From: JBGQAS01 sp963699305
GTDB lineage: Bacteria > Chloroflexota > Anaerolineae > Anaerolineales > Anaerolineaceae
DNA length: 64,000 nucleotides
Direction: 5' to 3'
NCBI GenBank assembly: GCA_963699305.1
Contig: OY969431.1
Span: 1,984,001-2,048,000, forward strand
A program made the translations under genes and the position numbers. Positions 43,270 through 51,619 of the stretch are shown here, piece by piece. The notes beneath the pieces are model-generated. The model was given only the letters and a program-made list of their open reading frames with translations, ran no database searches and was not told the origin of the DNA. The stretch's first letter is position 1. The number at the start of each line of letters is the position of its first letter.

Positions 43270-43306
43270 ACCCAACTAGCGAATATATTGCAAATAATCC
43301 GCATAA
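43270..43306 (-). repeat. Integron-like core repeat, copy 2
   Basis: Second copy of the 37-base repeat at 41961; on the minus strand it ends CTAGTTGGGT, a GTTRRRY core, 40 bases before the start of the 228-residue gene. Confidence 0.6.
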
Positions 43307-43388
43307 CAAGACATTTTAGTGCCATATATCGCTTCAATTCATATAATCTTTTCCTGTTTCATAAGTATTTATCATACATCAGAAATAA

Positions 43389-43424
43389 AAAATGCCTAAA
43401 GCATTTGAGCTAAAAGCATTTTTT
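43389..43424 (-). terminator. Hairpin next to tRNA fragment B
   Basis: AATGC(TTTT)/(TTAG)GCATT stem followed by Ts on the minus strand; matches the hairpin at 42197-42235. Confidence 0.6.
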
Positions 43425-43427
43425 TCT

Positions 43428-43473
43428 TCAAAAGCTCCTCGACCAGGACTCGAACCTGGAACCTAGTGGTTAC
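43428..43473 (-). repeat. tRNA-Asn 3' fragment B
   Basis: 45 bases identical but for one to the 3' end of tRNA-Asn, starting from the anticodon loop (GGTTA) and extending past the gene end into TCAAAAG. Confidence 0.88.
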
Positions 43474-43504
43474 AAGTTCAATTCCTAGGGGAATAGATAT
43501 TTTC

Positions 43505-44527
43505 TTATTTGGTAATGTATTCTGCGCATTCCCCTCTCATATCAATCCCGGATGGCATGCTATACAAGGCAATTAGTACCTCCCTTGGTTCCTGGGGAAG
43601 ACCTTCATAACCCGTAAAACCTATAAAGTGATCACCAAGACCGAGAGCATGTCCAAACTCATGTTCTACAATCGCGTAAGGATTAAGGAGACCAGGTGTG
43701 TTGAAATAACCAGCTTCTTTGGTACCTAGGTGGATATAAAGTAAAGAATCAATATATCCATCTGCTCCAACATGAAACAACGAATCATAAAACTTACAAT
43801 CATCCTGATTTGCACTTGCGCTACCGGTCGGGATTTGGTTTTTATCCGGATTACAAGTGTCTCCAGTATTGACAATTATTCCAACTGTAGGTTTTTCATT
43901 GACAATTTCAAAGGTGATCAAACCATTGGACCATTTTTCGATATTTTTCGCCACAGTGATAGCTGCATTATTTCCATTTGGAAAGATTTTTATGGGTGTC
44001 CGCCATCGTAATGTATATCCTTCACGAGGATTAAAGATCGATTTATTGGGATTAGGATTTGAGTACACATTTTCCTGGCAAAGCATTTTAGTAACCCAAT
44101 TAGGATCCAGTGTGGCGGTAGGTTCAATTGGGACAGGCGTGGGAGCAGTCCATTCAGCAACAGGCAGACTTGAAGTCAAGTTCTCTGGAATGGACATCCT
44201 GTCTGGATTTACAAACAACCAGCCTGACCCGCTTTGATTGTACTTAACAAAGAGCCAGACTTTCATACTGTTGATATCTTGCGACCTGCCGTCATACCCA
44301 GTCACCACAACCGTATCCACTGAATTAATCTGGGCAACTTCTTCACATTCAAAAAACGGGCATGTTCTAACACTTAAAGTAAATCCTTCCTTCAAGGTGA
44401 TGTTGTTGTTCGAAACAACCATAGGAACCATCCCGGTTGCGGCAGAAAGCTGGGAGTTTACAGATGCCTGGCATCCTGCTATGAATACAATCACCAAGGA
44501 TATAGAGATTTTCAAAATATTTTTCAT
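43505..44527 (-). CDS. Lipoprotein with SH3-like domain and metzincin-type protease
   Basis: 340 residues. Lipobox VFIAGC, then an SH3-like domain at about 45-115 (LKEGFTLSVRTCPFFECEEV ... GWLFVNPDRM), then a zinc protease domain with VEHEFGHALGLGDH, the metzincin HExxHxxGxxH site, near residue 290. Cysteines in TLSVRTCPFFECEE may form a disulfide. Secreted, surface-bound protease; substrate unknown. It is the segment nearest the intact tRNA-Asn. Confidence 0.82.
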   Translation of the reverse strand: MKNILKISISLVIVFIAGCQASVNSQLSAATGMVPMVVSNNNITLKEGFTLSVRTCPFFECEEVAQINSVDTVVVTGYDGRSQDINSMKVWLFVKYNQSGSGWLFVNPDRMSIPENLTSSLPVAEWTAPTPVPIEPTATLDPNWVTKMLCQENVYSNPNPNKSIFNPREGYTLRWRTPIKIFPNGNNAAITVAKNIEKWSNGLITFEIVNEKPTVGIIVNTGDTCNPDKNQIPTGSASANQDDCKFYDSLFHVGADGYIDSLLYIHLGTKEAGYFNTPGLLNPYAIVEHEFGHALGLGDHFIGFTGYEGLPQEPREVLIALYSMPSGIDMRGECAEYITK

Positions 44528-44639
44528 GTTAGTATTCTAGCATCCATTCCTGGATGCACATTTCCTAATAATCTCTGTTTATTTTTTTCAAAAATTACTG
44601 ATTATGAATTCAATCGTTGAATCTAGCATTTTAGTAATA

Positions 44640-44672
44640 AAAACCCCTCACCAGTACAGGTACCTGAGGGGT
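44640..44672 (-). terminator. Terminator after tRNA-Asn
   Basis: GACCCCTCA / TGAGGGGT stem followed by Ts on the minus strand. It differs from the hairpin that accompanies tRNA fragments B and C. Confidence 0.7.
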
Positions 44673-44678
44673 CAAAAG

Positions 44679-44752
44679 CTCCTCGACCAGGACTCGAACC
44701 TGGAACCTAGCGGTTAACAGCCGCCCGCTCTGCCGAATTGAGCTATCGAGGA
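44679..44752 (-). tRNA. tRNA-Asn (GTT)
   Basis: 74 bases. Acceptor TCCTCGA / TCGAGGA with discriminator G and no encoded CCA; D-arm GCTC...GAGC; anticodon stem GGCGG/CCGCT with loop CTGTTAA, anticodon GTT; T-stem CCAGG/CCTGG with loop TTCGAGT. The 3' end is repeated at 43428 and 42245. Confidence 0.97.
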
Positions 44753-44977
44753 AGGCGATGGGAATTATAGGGGGGTTGAAGTCAATTGTCAAGGAGGGCA
44801 CTCCTTGCACGGGCGGGATGGCGATATTCGGATATTTTCACTCCAATTAAGACAATTGAAGGTGATTAATATGACAATCCACCCCTTCAATTGATTGACA
44901 AATCGCGCAAATTTGTGCTATCCTATGCCCTGACTTGCTGGGTGACCACATCCAGACATCAGAAAGGACTTTTAAAA

Positions 44978-45154
44978 ATGGCTCACAGAATCAATCCCGA
45001 TGTATGCATCGCCTGCGGCGCATGCGAACCGGAATGCCCCACCTCCGCCATCACGGAACAGGGCGGCAGCTATGTGATCGACGAATCCAAGTGCACCGAC
45101 GACGCCAAGTGCGTTGAGGTGTGCCCCGTTGAAGCAATCGCGAAGGTAGCTTAA
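44978..45154 (+). CDS. Small ferredoxin, CxxD second site
   Basis: 58 residues. First cluster site CIACGACEPECP is standard (CxxCxxCxxxCP). The second reads CTDDAKCVEVCP: the second cysteine is Asp, so the site is CxxDxxCxxxCP. In Pyrococcus ferredoxin the same change gives an Asp-ligated [4Fe-4S] or a [3Fe-4S] cluster. Carrier for AORs and other ferredoxin enzymes is likely. ATG 44978 has AAAGGACT upstream. Confidence 0.93.
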   Translation: MAHRINPDVCIACGACEPECPTSAITEQGGSYVIDESKCTDDAKCVEVCPVEAIAKVA

Positions 45155-45240
45155 TCCCCTGCACCTTCACAGAGGCAGCTCAAACGCTGCCTCTGTCTCT
45201 TTAACGTTATAATCTTTTTTATCACTACCAGGAGGAAACC

Positions 45241-45435
45241 ATGACCTACCAGATCCAACCCGATGTGTGCATCGCCTGCGGCGCATGCGAACCGGAATGC
45301 CCCGAACAGGCCATTTCCGAAAAGGGCGGTGTGTTCGTCATCGATGAAACAAAATGCAAGGACCACGCCAAGTGTGTGGAGGTCTGCCCGGTGGGTGCGC
45401 CCATCAAGAAGGAACAGAAATTATTGACTTCCTAG
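45241..45435 (+). CDS. Small ferredoxin, CxxH second site
   Basis: 64 residues, a paralogue of the preceding gene (first site CIACGACEPECP identical). The second site is CKDHAKCVEVCP, with His at the position of the second cysteine. CCAGGAGGAAACC precedes the ATG. The charged tail PIKKEQKLLTS is not in copy 1. A duplication with a different second-site residue. Confidence 0.92.
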   Translation: MTYQIQPDVCIACGACEPECPEQAISEKGGVFVIDETKCKDHAKCVEVCPVGAPIKKEQKLLTS

Positions 45436-45489
45436 ATGGCTTTGTCCGGACTTAATTCTGAATCCTCATTACCATAGCGTAAACAAAAG

Positions 45490-45515
45490 ACAAGCAGCCA
45501 TATGGCTGCTTGTTG
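45490..45515 (+). terminator. Terminator after second ferredoxin
   Basis: Palindromic stem around CAAGCAGCCATATGGCTGCTTG, followed by a T-containing run. Confidence 0.6.
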
Positions 45516-45584
45516 CGTTTTATTAAGGATGGCGTGGGGTAAGTTCCAAAATGCAGGGTTATAATTTTTTTTGAGCTGATTTTG

Positions 45585-45780
45585 TCATTACGAGCGCGAA
45601 GCATCCACGCCGAGGGCTGAAACGGAGTAAAGAGGGATTCTTCGTCACCAGAAGCGTTTCTCAGACCCTCACGTAAAATACACTCAGGGCGGTCGCAAAA
45701 GATGCTCCCAATGACAAAGTCAAGAAGAGAGATCCTTCACTCACCCGCACCAAAGGCGGGTTTCGTTCAGGATGACATGT
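45585..45780. repeat. Dispersed repeat element (GTCATT...AATGAC) with second module
   Basis: First part 45585-45715 begins GTCATTACGAGCGCGAAG and ends with CCCAATGAC, inverted ends of the interspersed element found in many bacteria. The second part holds GATCCTTCACTC...AGGATGACA, another known interspersed module. No gene inside. It sits right before a deoxynucleoside kinase gene. Confidence 0.7.
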
Positions 45781-45810
45781 CGGAGAGGACGAGTTGATGG
45801 AGAGGATGAG

Positions 45811-46443
45811 ATGAAAAAATATATTGCAGTGGCGGGAAACATCGGGGTCGGAAAATCCACGCTGGTGGATCTGTTGTGCAAGGACATGAAATGGGAGCCT
45901 TTTTACGAGCCGGTCACCGCAAACCCGTACCTTTCGGATTTTTACCGGGATATGTCCGCCTGGTCGTTCCACTCGCAAATATTCTTCCTCGGTCACCGCC
46001 TGCAGATCCAAAAGGACCTCATCCATTACCCGGGCTCGGTGGTGCAGGACCGCAGCATCTACGAGGACGCCGAGATCTTTGCCCGCAGCCTGTTCACCCA
46101 GGGCTACTTTTCCCCGCGCGATTATGAAACCTACCGCACCATGTATGAAACGCTGACCGAGTTCCTGCCCGCACCCAACCTGATGATCTACCTGCGCGCC
46201 TCGGTGCCCACCCTGGTCAAGCGCATCAACAAACGCAACCGCGATTACGAACGGAAAATATCACCCATCTACCTGGAGAACCTCAACACGCTGTATGAGG
46301 AATGGATCAAGAGCTTCGTGCTGTGCCCGGTGCTCACCGTCCCGGCGGATGACCTGGATTACGTTGCCAACGCGGAACATCTCAGCCTGGTGATCAGCAA
46401 GGTACAGGAAAAACTGACCGGCAAGGACGAAGTGGTCTTTTAA
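45811..46443 (+). CDS. Deoxynucleoside kinase
   Basis: 210 residues. P-loop GNIGVGKST and the DRS motif QDRSIYEDAEIFA; also YLRASVPTLVKRI in the lid region. It phosphorylates deoxynucleosides for salvage. GAGGATGAG precedes ATG 45811, and a repeat element precedes that. A second paralogous kinase is at 48348. Confidence 0.92.
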   Translation: MKKYIAVAGNIGVGKSTLVDLLCKDMKWEPFYEPVTANPYLSDFYRDMSAWSFHSQIFFLGHRLQIQKDLIHYPGSVVQDRSIYEDAEIFARSLFTQGYFSPRDYETYRTMYETLTEFLPAPNLMIYLRASVPTLVKRINKRNRDYERKISPIYLENLNTLYEEWIKSFVLCPVLTVPADDLDYVANAEHLSLVISKVQEKLTGKDEVVF

Positions 46444-46514
46444 TCCCCGCTGGTTAAATTAAAATAACCGTGGCAAGCCCCCGTGCTCCCACGGTTGTTT
46501 TTAATTGGTTTATC

Positions 46515-46850
46515 CTACACGGGTGTGGGTTCCACCGGCGGCGGTTCGACGGGCGGCATGTTCACGTGGGGAGCTATGTTCGGCGCAACCCCCACCGGGT
46601 CAACGGTGAGCTTGATCGCAGTGCGAATTTTATCCTCAATTTCCACATCGACGAATTCGGCGGTGAACAGCACCGTCATACCATCTTCCGCAAGGTACCC
46701 CTTGGCAAGCACGAGTGCCTTCACTGCCTGGTTTACTGCACCAGCACCGATCGCCTGAACTTCGGCGTGTTTGTGCTCACGCATAACCCCCGCAATGGCT
46801 CCTGCCACGGCTGCCGTGCGAGAATTCGCCTTTACCTTGATGATGTCCAT
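46515..46850 (-). CDS. spoVS: SpoVS-type small protein
   Basis: 111 residues. Alba-like fold of the SpoVS family: IIKVKANSRTAAVAGAIAGVMRE, then EVQAIGAGAVNQAVKALVLAKGYL and IEDKIRTAIKLTV. It acts in sporulation in Bacillus and is widespread in non-sporing Chloroflexi as a possible RNA- or DNA-binding regulator. A Pro-rich tail (PPVEPPPVEPTPV) is unusual. AAGGAGAAGATC before ATG 46850. Confidence 0.92.
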   Translation of the reverse strand: MDIIKVKANSRTAAVAGAIAGVMREHKHAEVQAIGAGAVNQAVKALVLAKGYLAEDGMTVLFTAEFVDVEIEDKIRTAIKLTVDPVGVAPNIAPHVNMPPVEPPPVEPTPV

Positions 46851-47004
46851 GATCTTCTCCTTCTCCTGATGTTGAAACATTGATGGTCATAAACAAAAAA
46901 TCGGCAAATCCTCTAAACTGTATTTAAATTGTACATAAATTCAGCATATTTACAAGCCATCCATCCCCAGTTGTTTAATGGTTAATAGTTGTAGCAGTAG
47001 GGCT

Positions 47005-47277
47005 TGTGGATAAGTGGAAAAGTCGTTGGGTGCTCAACAATCCCCCAGCCCTGTAGCCACCAGATAAATTTTCCGCCAGATATGCCGGTGATCGCATCAC
47101 CAACTTTCTCCACACATGTGGATAATTATTGGATAAATTCATGGTTCCCCAGGAGTTGCGGTAATTTAGGGTCAACCTTACCTTTTTCATTGTAATTCAG
47201 TATTTAAGGTGGGGATAAATTGAACACTTGTCCACATATTTACCCGGTTATCCACAGTTTTTACCCAGTTATCCACA
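47005..47277. other. Cluster of DnaA boxes (candidate oriC or DnaA-controlled region)
   Basis: Perfect TTATCCACA at 47248-47256 and 47269-47277, its complement TGTGGATAA at 47005-47013 and 47117-47125, plus one-mismatch boxes TTGTCCACA (47228-47236) and TTCTCCACA (47106-47114). To the left, 46900-46970 is AT-rich and could unwind. dnaA and dnaN are not in view, but ssb is 1.9 kb away. A cluster this dense is expected at an origin, although a DnaA-titrating or regulatory site is possible. Confidence 0.6.
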
Positions 47278-47304
47278 GATTTTTACCTTTTGGATGACTT
47301 TTGG

Positions 47305-48309
47305 TCACAACCCATTTTGACCGGCATATGACTCCAAATAGTCGTCCAATTGGTCAAGGATGCCGTCGAGCGCTTCCAATTTTGCAGGAATCCGCTCCGG
47401 CGAAAATCCAAGCATGGCGCATACTGAGCGCATGGATTTTTGAATGGAACTGGTCTCCCGGGAATTCTGTGCGGCAATGACCCAGGTGCGCAGGAGGATC
47501 CAGATGGATTCCGCGGGCGACTCGGTAAAAAATCCTGCTGCCACGGAGGTGTAATATTTACGGCGGCAGGGAGCAAGCAGCGCAGGATATTTGGATTCCT
47601 GACCAAACGAGAGCAGCACCCCCTCCCAATCCTTGTACCAGGTCTGCCAGATGTCGTCATCGATGGGTTCCGGCATCAACAACGATTGCAGTTTGCCAGC
47701 CAGCTCGGGTACACCGTTGATGGTGGCAATGACTGGAAGCCCGGTCCAGAAGCGGCGCACAGGCAGAGGAATGGATCCGCAGCAGGCAATGGCGTTGCCG
47801 CATTTTTCGATGGTATCTAGGTAGGTGGACATGAAATCTGCAAATTTGGCAGGCGGTTCCGTGGAAAGGGTGGACCAGGTATTGCGGGCTTCGCTGGTGA
47901 GCATGGAGCAGCGTGCCAAGATATTTTCGGGGGACATGAACTGGGCGGTGGCACCCGCCAGCATGAACTCGAACCAGTGCCCCACGTCGTACAGCAGCTT
48001 GGGTCCCGACCAAAGGGTGGAACCGATCCAGATATCCTTCCGCAGGGTGCGCGGCTGGCGGAACAACGATTCAGGCAAATGGTGAATGTCGATGTGGATC
48101 TCGTCGCTGACACGCACCATCTCGCGCGGTTCGATGGGTTGATTGCTGTGGACGAACACCAGGTCGATATCGGTGGTGCCGAACAGGAGGGATTCCTCCT
48201 GCATCAGCGAACCGCACAGGAAAATGCATTGGAGCGTGACATTCTTTTCCGCCCGTTCCCTGGCGGCGGTGGCAGCGATAGTGAGCAAAGCGTCCCTGGT
48301 GATCCTCAT
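47305..48309 (-). CDS. Nucleotidyltransferase-fold protein
   Basis: 334 residues. The N-terminal domain has the minimal nucleotidyltransferase pattern FLCGSLMQ followed by TDIDLVFVH (GS...DxD), then IHIDIHHLPE as the third acidic strand. The remaining 200 residues are helical with a cluster of tryptophans. No antibiotic-adenylyltransferase motif is clear, so the substrate is unknown. It lies directly beside the DnaA-box cluster. Confidence 0.75.
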   Translation of the reverse strand: MRITRDALLTIAATAARERAEKNVTLQCIFLCGSLMQEESLLFGTTDIDLVFVHSNQPIEPREMVRVSDEIHIDIHHLPESLFRQPRTLRKDIWIGSTLWSGPKLLYDVGHWFEFMLAGATAQFMSPENILARCSMLTSEARNTWSTLSTEPPAKFADFMSTYLDTIEKCGNAIACCGSIPLPVRRFWTGLPVIATINGVPELAGKLQSLLMPEPIDDDIWQTWYKDWEGVLLSFGQESKYPALLAPCRRKYYTSVAAGFFTESPAESIWILLRTWVIAAQNSRETSSIQKSMRSVCAMLGFSPERIPAKLEALDGILDQLDDYLESYAGQNGL

Positions 48310-48347
48310 TTAATTTCCCTCTGATGGAAGATGAATAAATAATTTTC

Positions 48348-48998
48348 CTACGAAACCGGTTTTTCCGCCAGCGGCAGCAATGGCTGCTGAGGGGGCTGCG
48401 CCAACGCTTCGCGGATCTTGTTTTCCACACACTTCAGGTCCTCGGGATTGCGCACGTAATCCAGGCTGTTGGTATCCACGGTGAGAACCGGCATGGTCTG
48501 GATGTGTTTTTGGAAATATTCATCGTAAGCGTTGTGGAGCTCTTCGATGTATGCCTGCTCCATCTGGCGTTCATAGGTGCGGTCGCGAGAAGCGATCCGC
48601 TGCATGAGCACGGGAGGTTCAGCGCGCAAGTAAACGATCAGGTCGGGTGTGGGGACTTTTTCCGCCAGGGCTTCATGCACCTGGTTGTACACAACCAGTT
48701 CATCACCCTTCAGGTTAATGCGTGCGAACAGGGCATCCTTATCGAAGGTATAGTCCGATATCACGGATTTGCCTTCTGCGAGCAGCGACGGCAGATTGCG
48801 GCGCTGCTGGTGGTAACGGCTGAGCAGAAAGAAGATCTGGGTCTGGAAGGCATAGCGCGCCCGGTCGGAATAAAAATTACTGAGGAATGGGTTCTCTTCA
48901 AAGACCTCCAATTGGAGGTCGGCGCTGAAGGCGTTTTGCAGCAGGCGGGCAAGGGTGGTCTTTCCAACCCCGATGACACCTTCGATGGCAAAATACAT
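48348..48998 (-). CDS. Deoxynucleoside kinase, second paralogue
   Basis: 216 residues. P-loop EGVIGVGKTTLARLL; the DRS motif is changed to SDYTFDKDALF; the lid YLRAEPPVLMQRIASRDRTYE is kept. Same family as the kinase at 45811 but with a different base-recognition region, probably the complementary dG/dA kinase of a pair, as in lactobacilli. ATG 48998 follows AGGAGTTTCC. A Pro-rich tail ends it. Confidence 0.9.
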   Translation of the reverse strand: MYFAIEGVIGVGKTTLARLLQNAFSADLQLEVFEENPFLSNFYSDRARYAFQTQIFFLLSRYHQQRRNLPSLLAEGKSVISDYTFDKDALFARINLKGDELVVYNQVHEALAEKVPTPDLIVYLRAEPPVLMQRIASRDRTYERQMEQAYIEELHNAYDEYFQKHIQTMPVLTVDTNSLDYVRNPEDLKCVENKIREALAQPPQQPLLPLAEKPVS

Positions 48999-49181
48999 GG
49001 AAACTCCTGTAGATGTGGTTGGTACGGATGACCCGAAGTTGAAAGCAGGGGATTTCTCAGAGCAATGGAAAGGCGATCTGCTTGTTAAAAAAGACGACCG
49101 CACGACCTGTTTTCACTTGACACCTGCCCATCCGGGTCTACACTTAAGTTATACCATAAGTAGTAAGGACAGGAGGAAAGA

Positions 49182-49559
49182 ATGCCAACTCTCAACCGTG
49201 TAGAACTGATCGGGCGCTTGGGAGCCGATCCCAAAAAACGTATCACTCCCAGGAAAAACAATGTCAGCTCGTTCACGGTGGCAGTGGACCGGCATTGGAA
49301 ATCCGGTGGCGAAGCCAAGCACACCACCGACTGGTTCAACGTGGAAGCCTGGGGAAAGCTTGGGGATATCTGCGACAAATTCCTGAAAAAAGGCCGCCTG
49401 GTATATATCGAAGGCAGGCTGAAGACGGATAAATATGAACATTCCGGCGAAACCCGCTACTTTACCAAGGTGATCGCCAGCACTTTGCAGATGCTGGAAA
49501 AGAAGATCGTGGATGCCGAAGAGGACGTTATTGCAGCCGAAGAACAGGCTGAGGAATAA
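49182..49559 (+). CDS. ssb: Single-stranded DNA-binding protein
   Basis: 125 residues, a single OB fold: NRVELIGRLGADPKKR, TTDWFNVEAWGKLGDICDKFLKKG and the closing strand. Shorter than the E. coli protein and without a typical acidic DDxxF tip (ends EEQAEE). Binds single-stranded DNA in replication and repair. AGGAGGAAAGA before the ATG. Ends with a bidirectional hairpin. Confidence 0.93.
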   Translation: MPTLNRVELIGRLGADPKKRITPRKNNVSSFTVAVDRHWKSGGEAKHTTDWFNVEAWGKLGDICDKFLKKGRLVYIEGRLKTDKYEHSGETRYFTKVIASTLQMLEKKIVDAEEDVIAAEEQAEE

Positions 49560-49640
49560 CGGGTTCCCGAGGATATTTTTTTCAAGAAAAAATGAACGAT
49601 TTTTAAGCGGTTGTCAGACAAAGCCCGAAAATGAGATTGA

Positions 49641-49669
49641 AAAACGGCAGATTCCAAATCTGCCGTTTT
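49641..49669. terminator. Bidirectional terminator between ssb and pepF
   Basis: Perfect 13-base stem AAAACGGCAGATT / AATCTGCCGTTTT with a three-base loop and T-rich flanks. Confidence 0.85.
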
Positions 49670-49720
49670 AATTATTTCTCGAAAAATTACCTTTTTTTAC
49701 GGTTTTTCTGAGATCGAATC

Positions 49721-51499
49721 CTACTTCACCGGGATGATTTCCAGCTGCTTGACCAGGTCTTCCAGGACATTGAAGCCGCCCTGCCAGAAGGATTCCTTGT
49801 AAACGTCGATCCCGGCATCTTTAAGCAGTTCGACAGGTGCCTGTGAACCTCCGGTGGAAAGGATCTTGGTGTAACGCGGCTTGAAGGATTCGCCTTCCTG
49901 CCTGAACTGCTTGTAGAGGGAAAGCACCAGGAGCTGTCCGAATGCATAAGCATACACATAGAATGGCACGTTGTAGATGTGAGGGATGCACACCCATTCC
50001 CATTTAAATTCATCCGACACATCCACCGCATCGCCAAACTGCAGCTTGAGGTTCCTGGTATATGCTTCATTCAGCTCGTCCACCTGGGCATTGTTGTTGA
50101 TCATGTCGTGGGCTTCTTTTTCGAACAATGCAAAGAAAACCTGGCGCTGGATGGTGGCGTAGGCATCGTCCACCTGGCGGAAGAGCACATCGCGCCGGAC
50201 GGCTTCGTCGCTTTCCTCTTTGAGCAGCTTGTCCACCAGCAGCATCTCGGCAAACGTGGAGGCAGTCTCCGCCAGCGGCAGGCAGGCATGCTGCGTATAC
50301 ATACTGTGGTGCTCGGCGGACATGGAGTGAATGGCATGCCCCAGCTCATGCGCCATGGTGGAGACATCATCCACTTTACCCTGGAAATTGAGCAGCACCC
50401 AGGGGGTCAGCTCCGGGGTCACGGTCTGGCAGAAGGCGCCATCGCGCTTTCCCTTGCGCACTTCGGAATCGAGGTGTTTATCCTTGAAAACCCGTTCCGC
50501 CATGGACGCAAATTTGGGATCGAATTCATTGAACGAACCCAGCACCATGTTGGTGGCTTGATCGTACGTGTACGTCTTGTCGGATTTGGCAATGGGGGCG
50601 TAAATATCATAGCGGCGCAAGCGATCCATTTTCAGCCATTTTGCCTTTAGTTGGAAGTAGCGCTGGAACACGGCGGTGTTCTTTTTGGCGGTTTCCAGGA
50701 GCGTATCCACCACCGCATCGGGGATATCGTTGGCTAGGTTGCGGGTGGAAATGGGGGTGGAATATCTGCGCAGACCCACATTCTCGTTGCGCCAGTCGCG
50801 GGCGATGGTCTGGTACATCTGCCCGAGAATCGGACCATCGGTGCCGTACACCCGGTACATTTCCTTGTAGCAACGTTCGCGCAGGTCGGGATCTTCACCG
50901 CGCACGTGCATCATCAACTGACCGCGGGTGAGTTCCTGCATTTTGCCATCGATTTCAACCTTGAACACGTAGCGGTTGGTGATCGAGGAATACAACGTGT
51001 TGAGGGCATTGAACCCGGTGACATTCTTGAGGTTGAGGATCTTCTCTTCCGGTTCGCTCAGTGTAAAGGGTTTGAAGTGACGGATCGATTCCAACCAATA
51101 ACGGTAATCGCCGGAATCTTTCATCAGCTCATTTGCCTGTTCATCGGGAACATCCTTCCACCACAACGAGAAGAACAGGATGCGGTTGGACATTTCCGCA
51201 ACAAACTGGTCGACGCGGGCGGTCAGCGCCTGGGCGGGCTGATCCTGAGTATCAGCATTGAAGGCAAGCTGGGCAAAGCAGAAAATGCGTGCGCCGATCT
51301 TTTCCGCCTCTTCCATCTGCTTGATGATCTTGATGAATTCCGGTCCGGAAATATCCTCATGCAAACGCGGACGTACCTTTTCGATGTCTGAGACCTGTTT
51401 TTCGACGGTTTTAAATGCAGTTTCCAGTTCTTTGCTCTGCAGCCCCGGATACAGGTCGTCGAGACTCCAGCGGGAAGGTTTGTAATTGGTATTGGTCAT
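49721..51499 (-). CDS. pepF: Oligoendopeptidase F (M3 family)
   Basis: 592 residues. Zinc site TMAHELGHAIHSM (HExxH) with a downstream Glu ligand; the N-terminal helical domain begins WSLDDLYPGLQSKELETAF, typical of PepF. Degrades short peptides in the cytoplasm. AAAGGATTTGCC before the ATG. Confidence 0.93.
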   Translation of the reverse strand: MTNTNYKPSRWSLDDLYPGLQSKELETAFKTVEKQVSDIEKVRPRLHEDISGPEFIKIIKQMEEAEKIGARIFCFAQLAFNADTQDQPAQALTARVDQFVAEMSNRILFFSLWWKDVPDEQANELMKDSGDYRYWLESIRHFKPFTLSEPEEKILNLKNVTGFNALNTLYSSITNRYVFKVEIDGKMQELTRGQLMMHVRGEDPDLRERCYKEMYRVYGTDGPILGQMYQTIARDWRNENVGLRRYSTPISTRNLANDIPDAVVDTLLETAKKNTAVFQRYFQLKAKWLKMDRLRRYDIYAPIAKSDKTYTYDQATNMVLGSFNEFDPKFASMAERVFKDKHLDSEVRKGKRDGAFCQTVTPELTPWVLLNFQGKVDDVSTMAHELGHAIHSMSAEHHSMYTQHACLPLAETASTFAEMLLVDKLLKEESDEAVRRDVLFRQVDDAYATIQRQVFFALFEKEAHDMINNNAQVDELNEAYTRNLKLQFGDAVDVSDEFKWEWVCIPHIYNVPFYVYAYAFGQLLVLSLYKQFRQEGESFKPRYTKILSTGGSQAPVELLKDAGIDVYKESFWQGGFNVLEDLVKQLEIIPVK

Positions 51500-51619
51500 G
51501 GCAAATCCTTTTAATGCGGTTGGTTTTGAACAACTCTGTGATTATACCCGAGGGATTTAAGTGCGCTGGAAAATGCATCTTGATTTTCCAGCGCTTCCCT
51601 CTTTAATTCTTGAATTATC

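Noticed and set aside
40752..44752. Integrase or transposase gene for the array
   Set aside because: No tyrosine or serine recombinase motif is encoded in any frame of this stretch.
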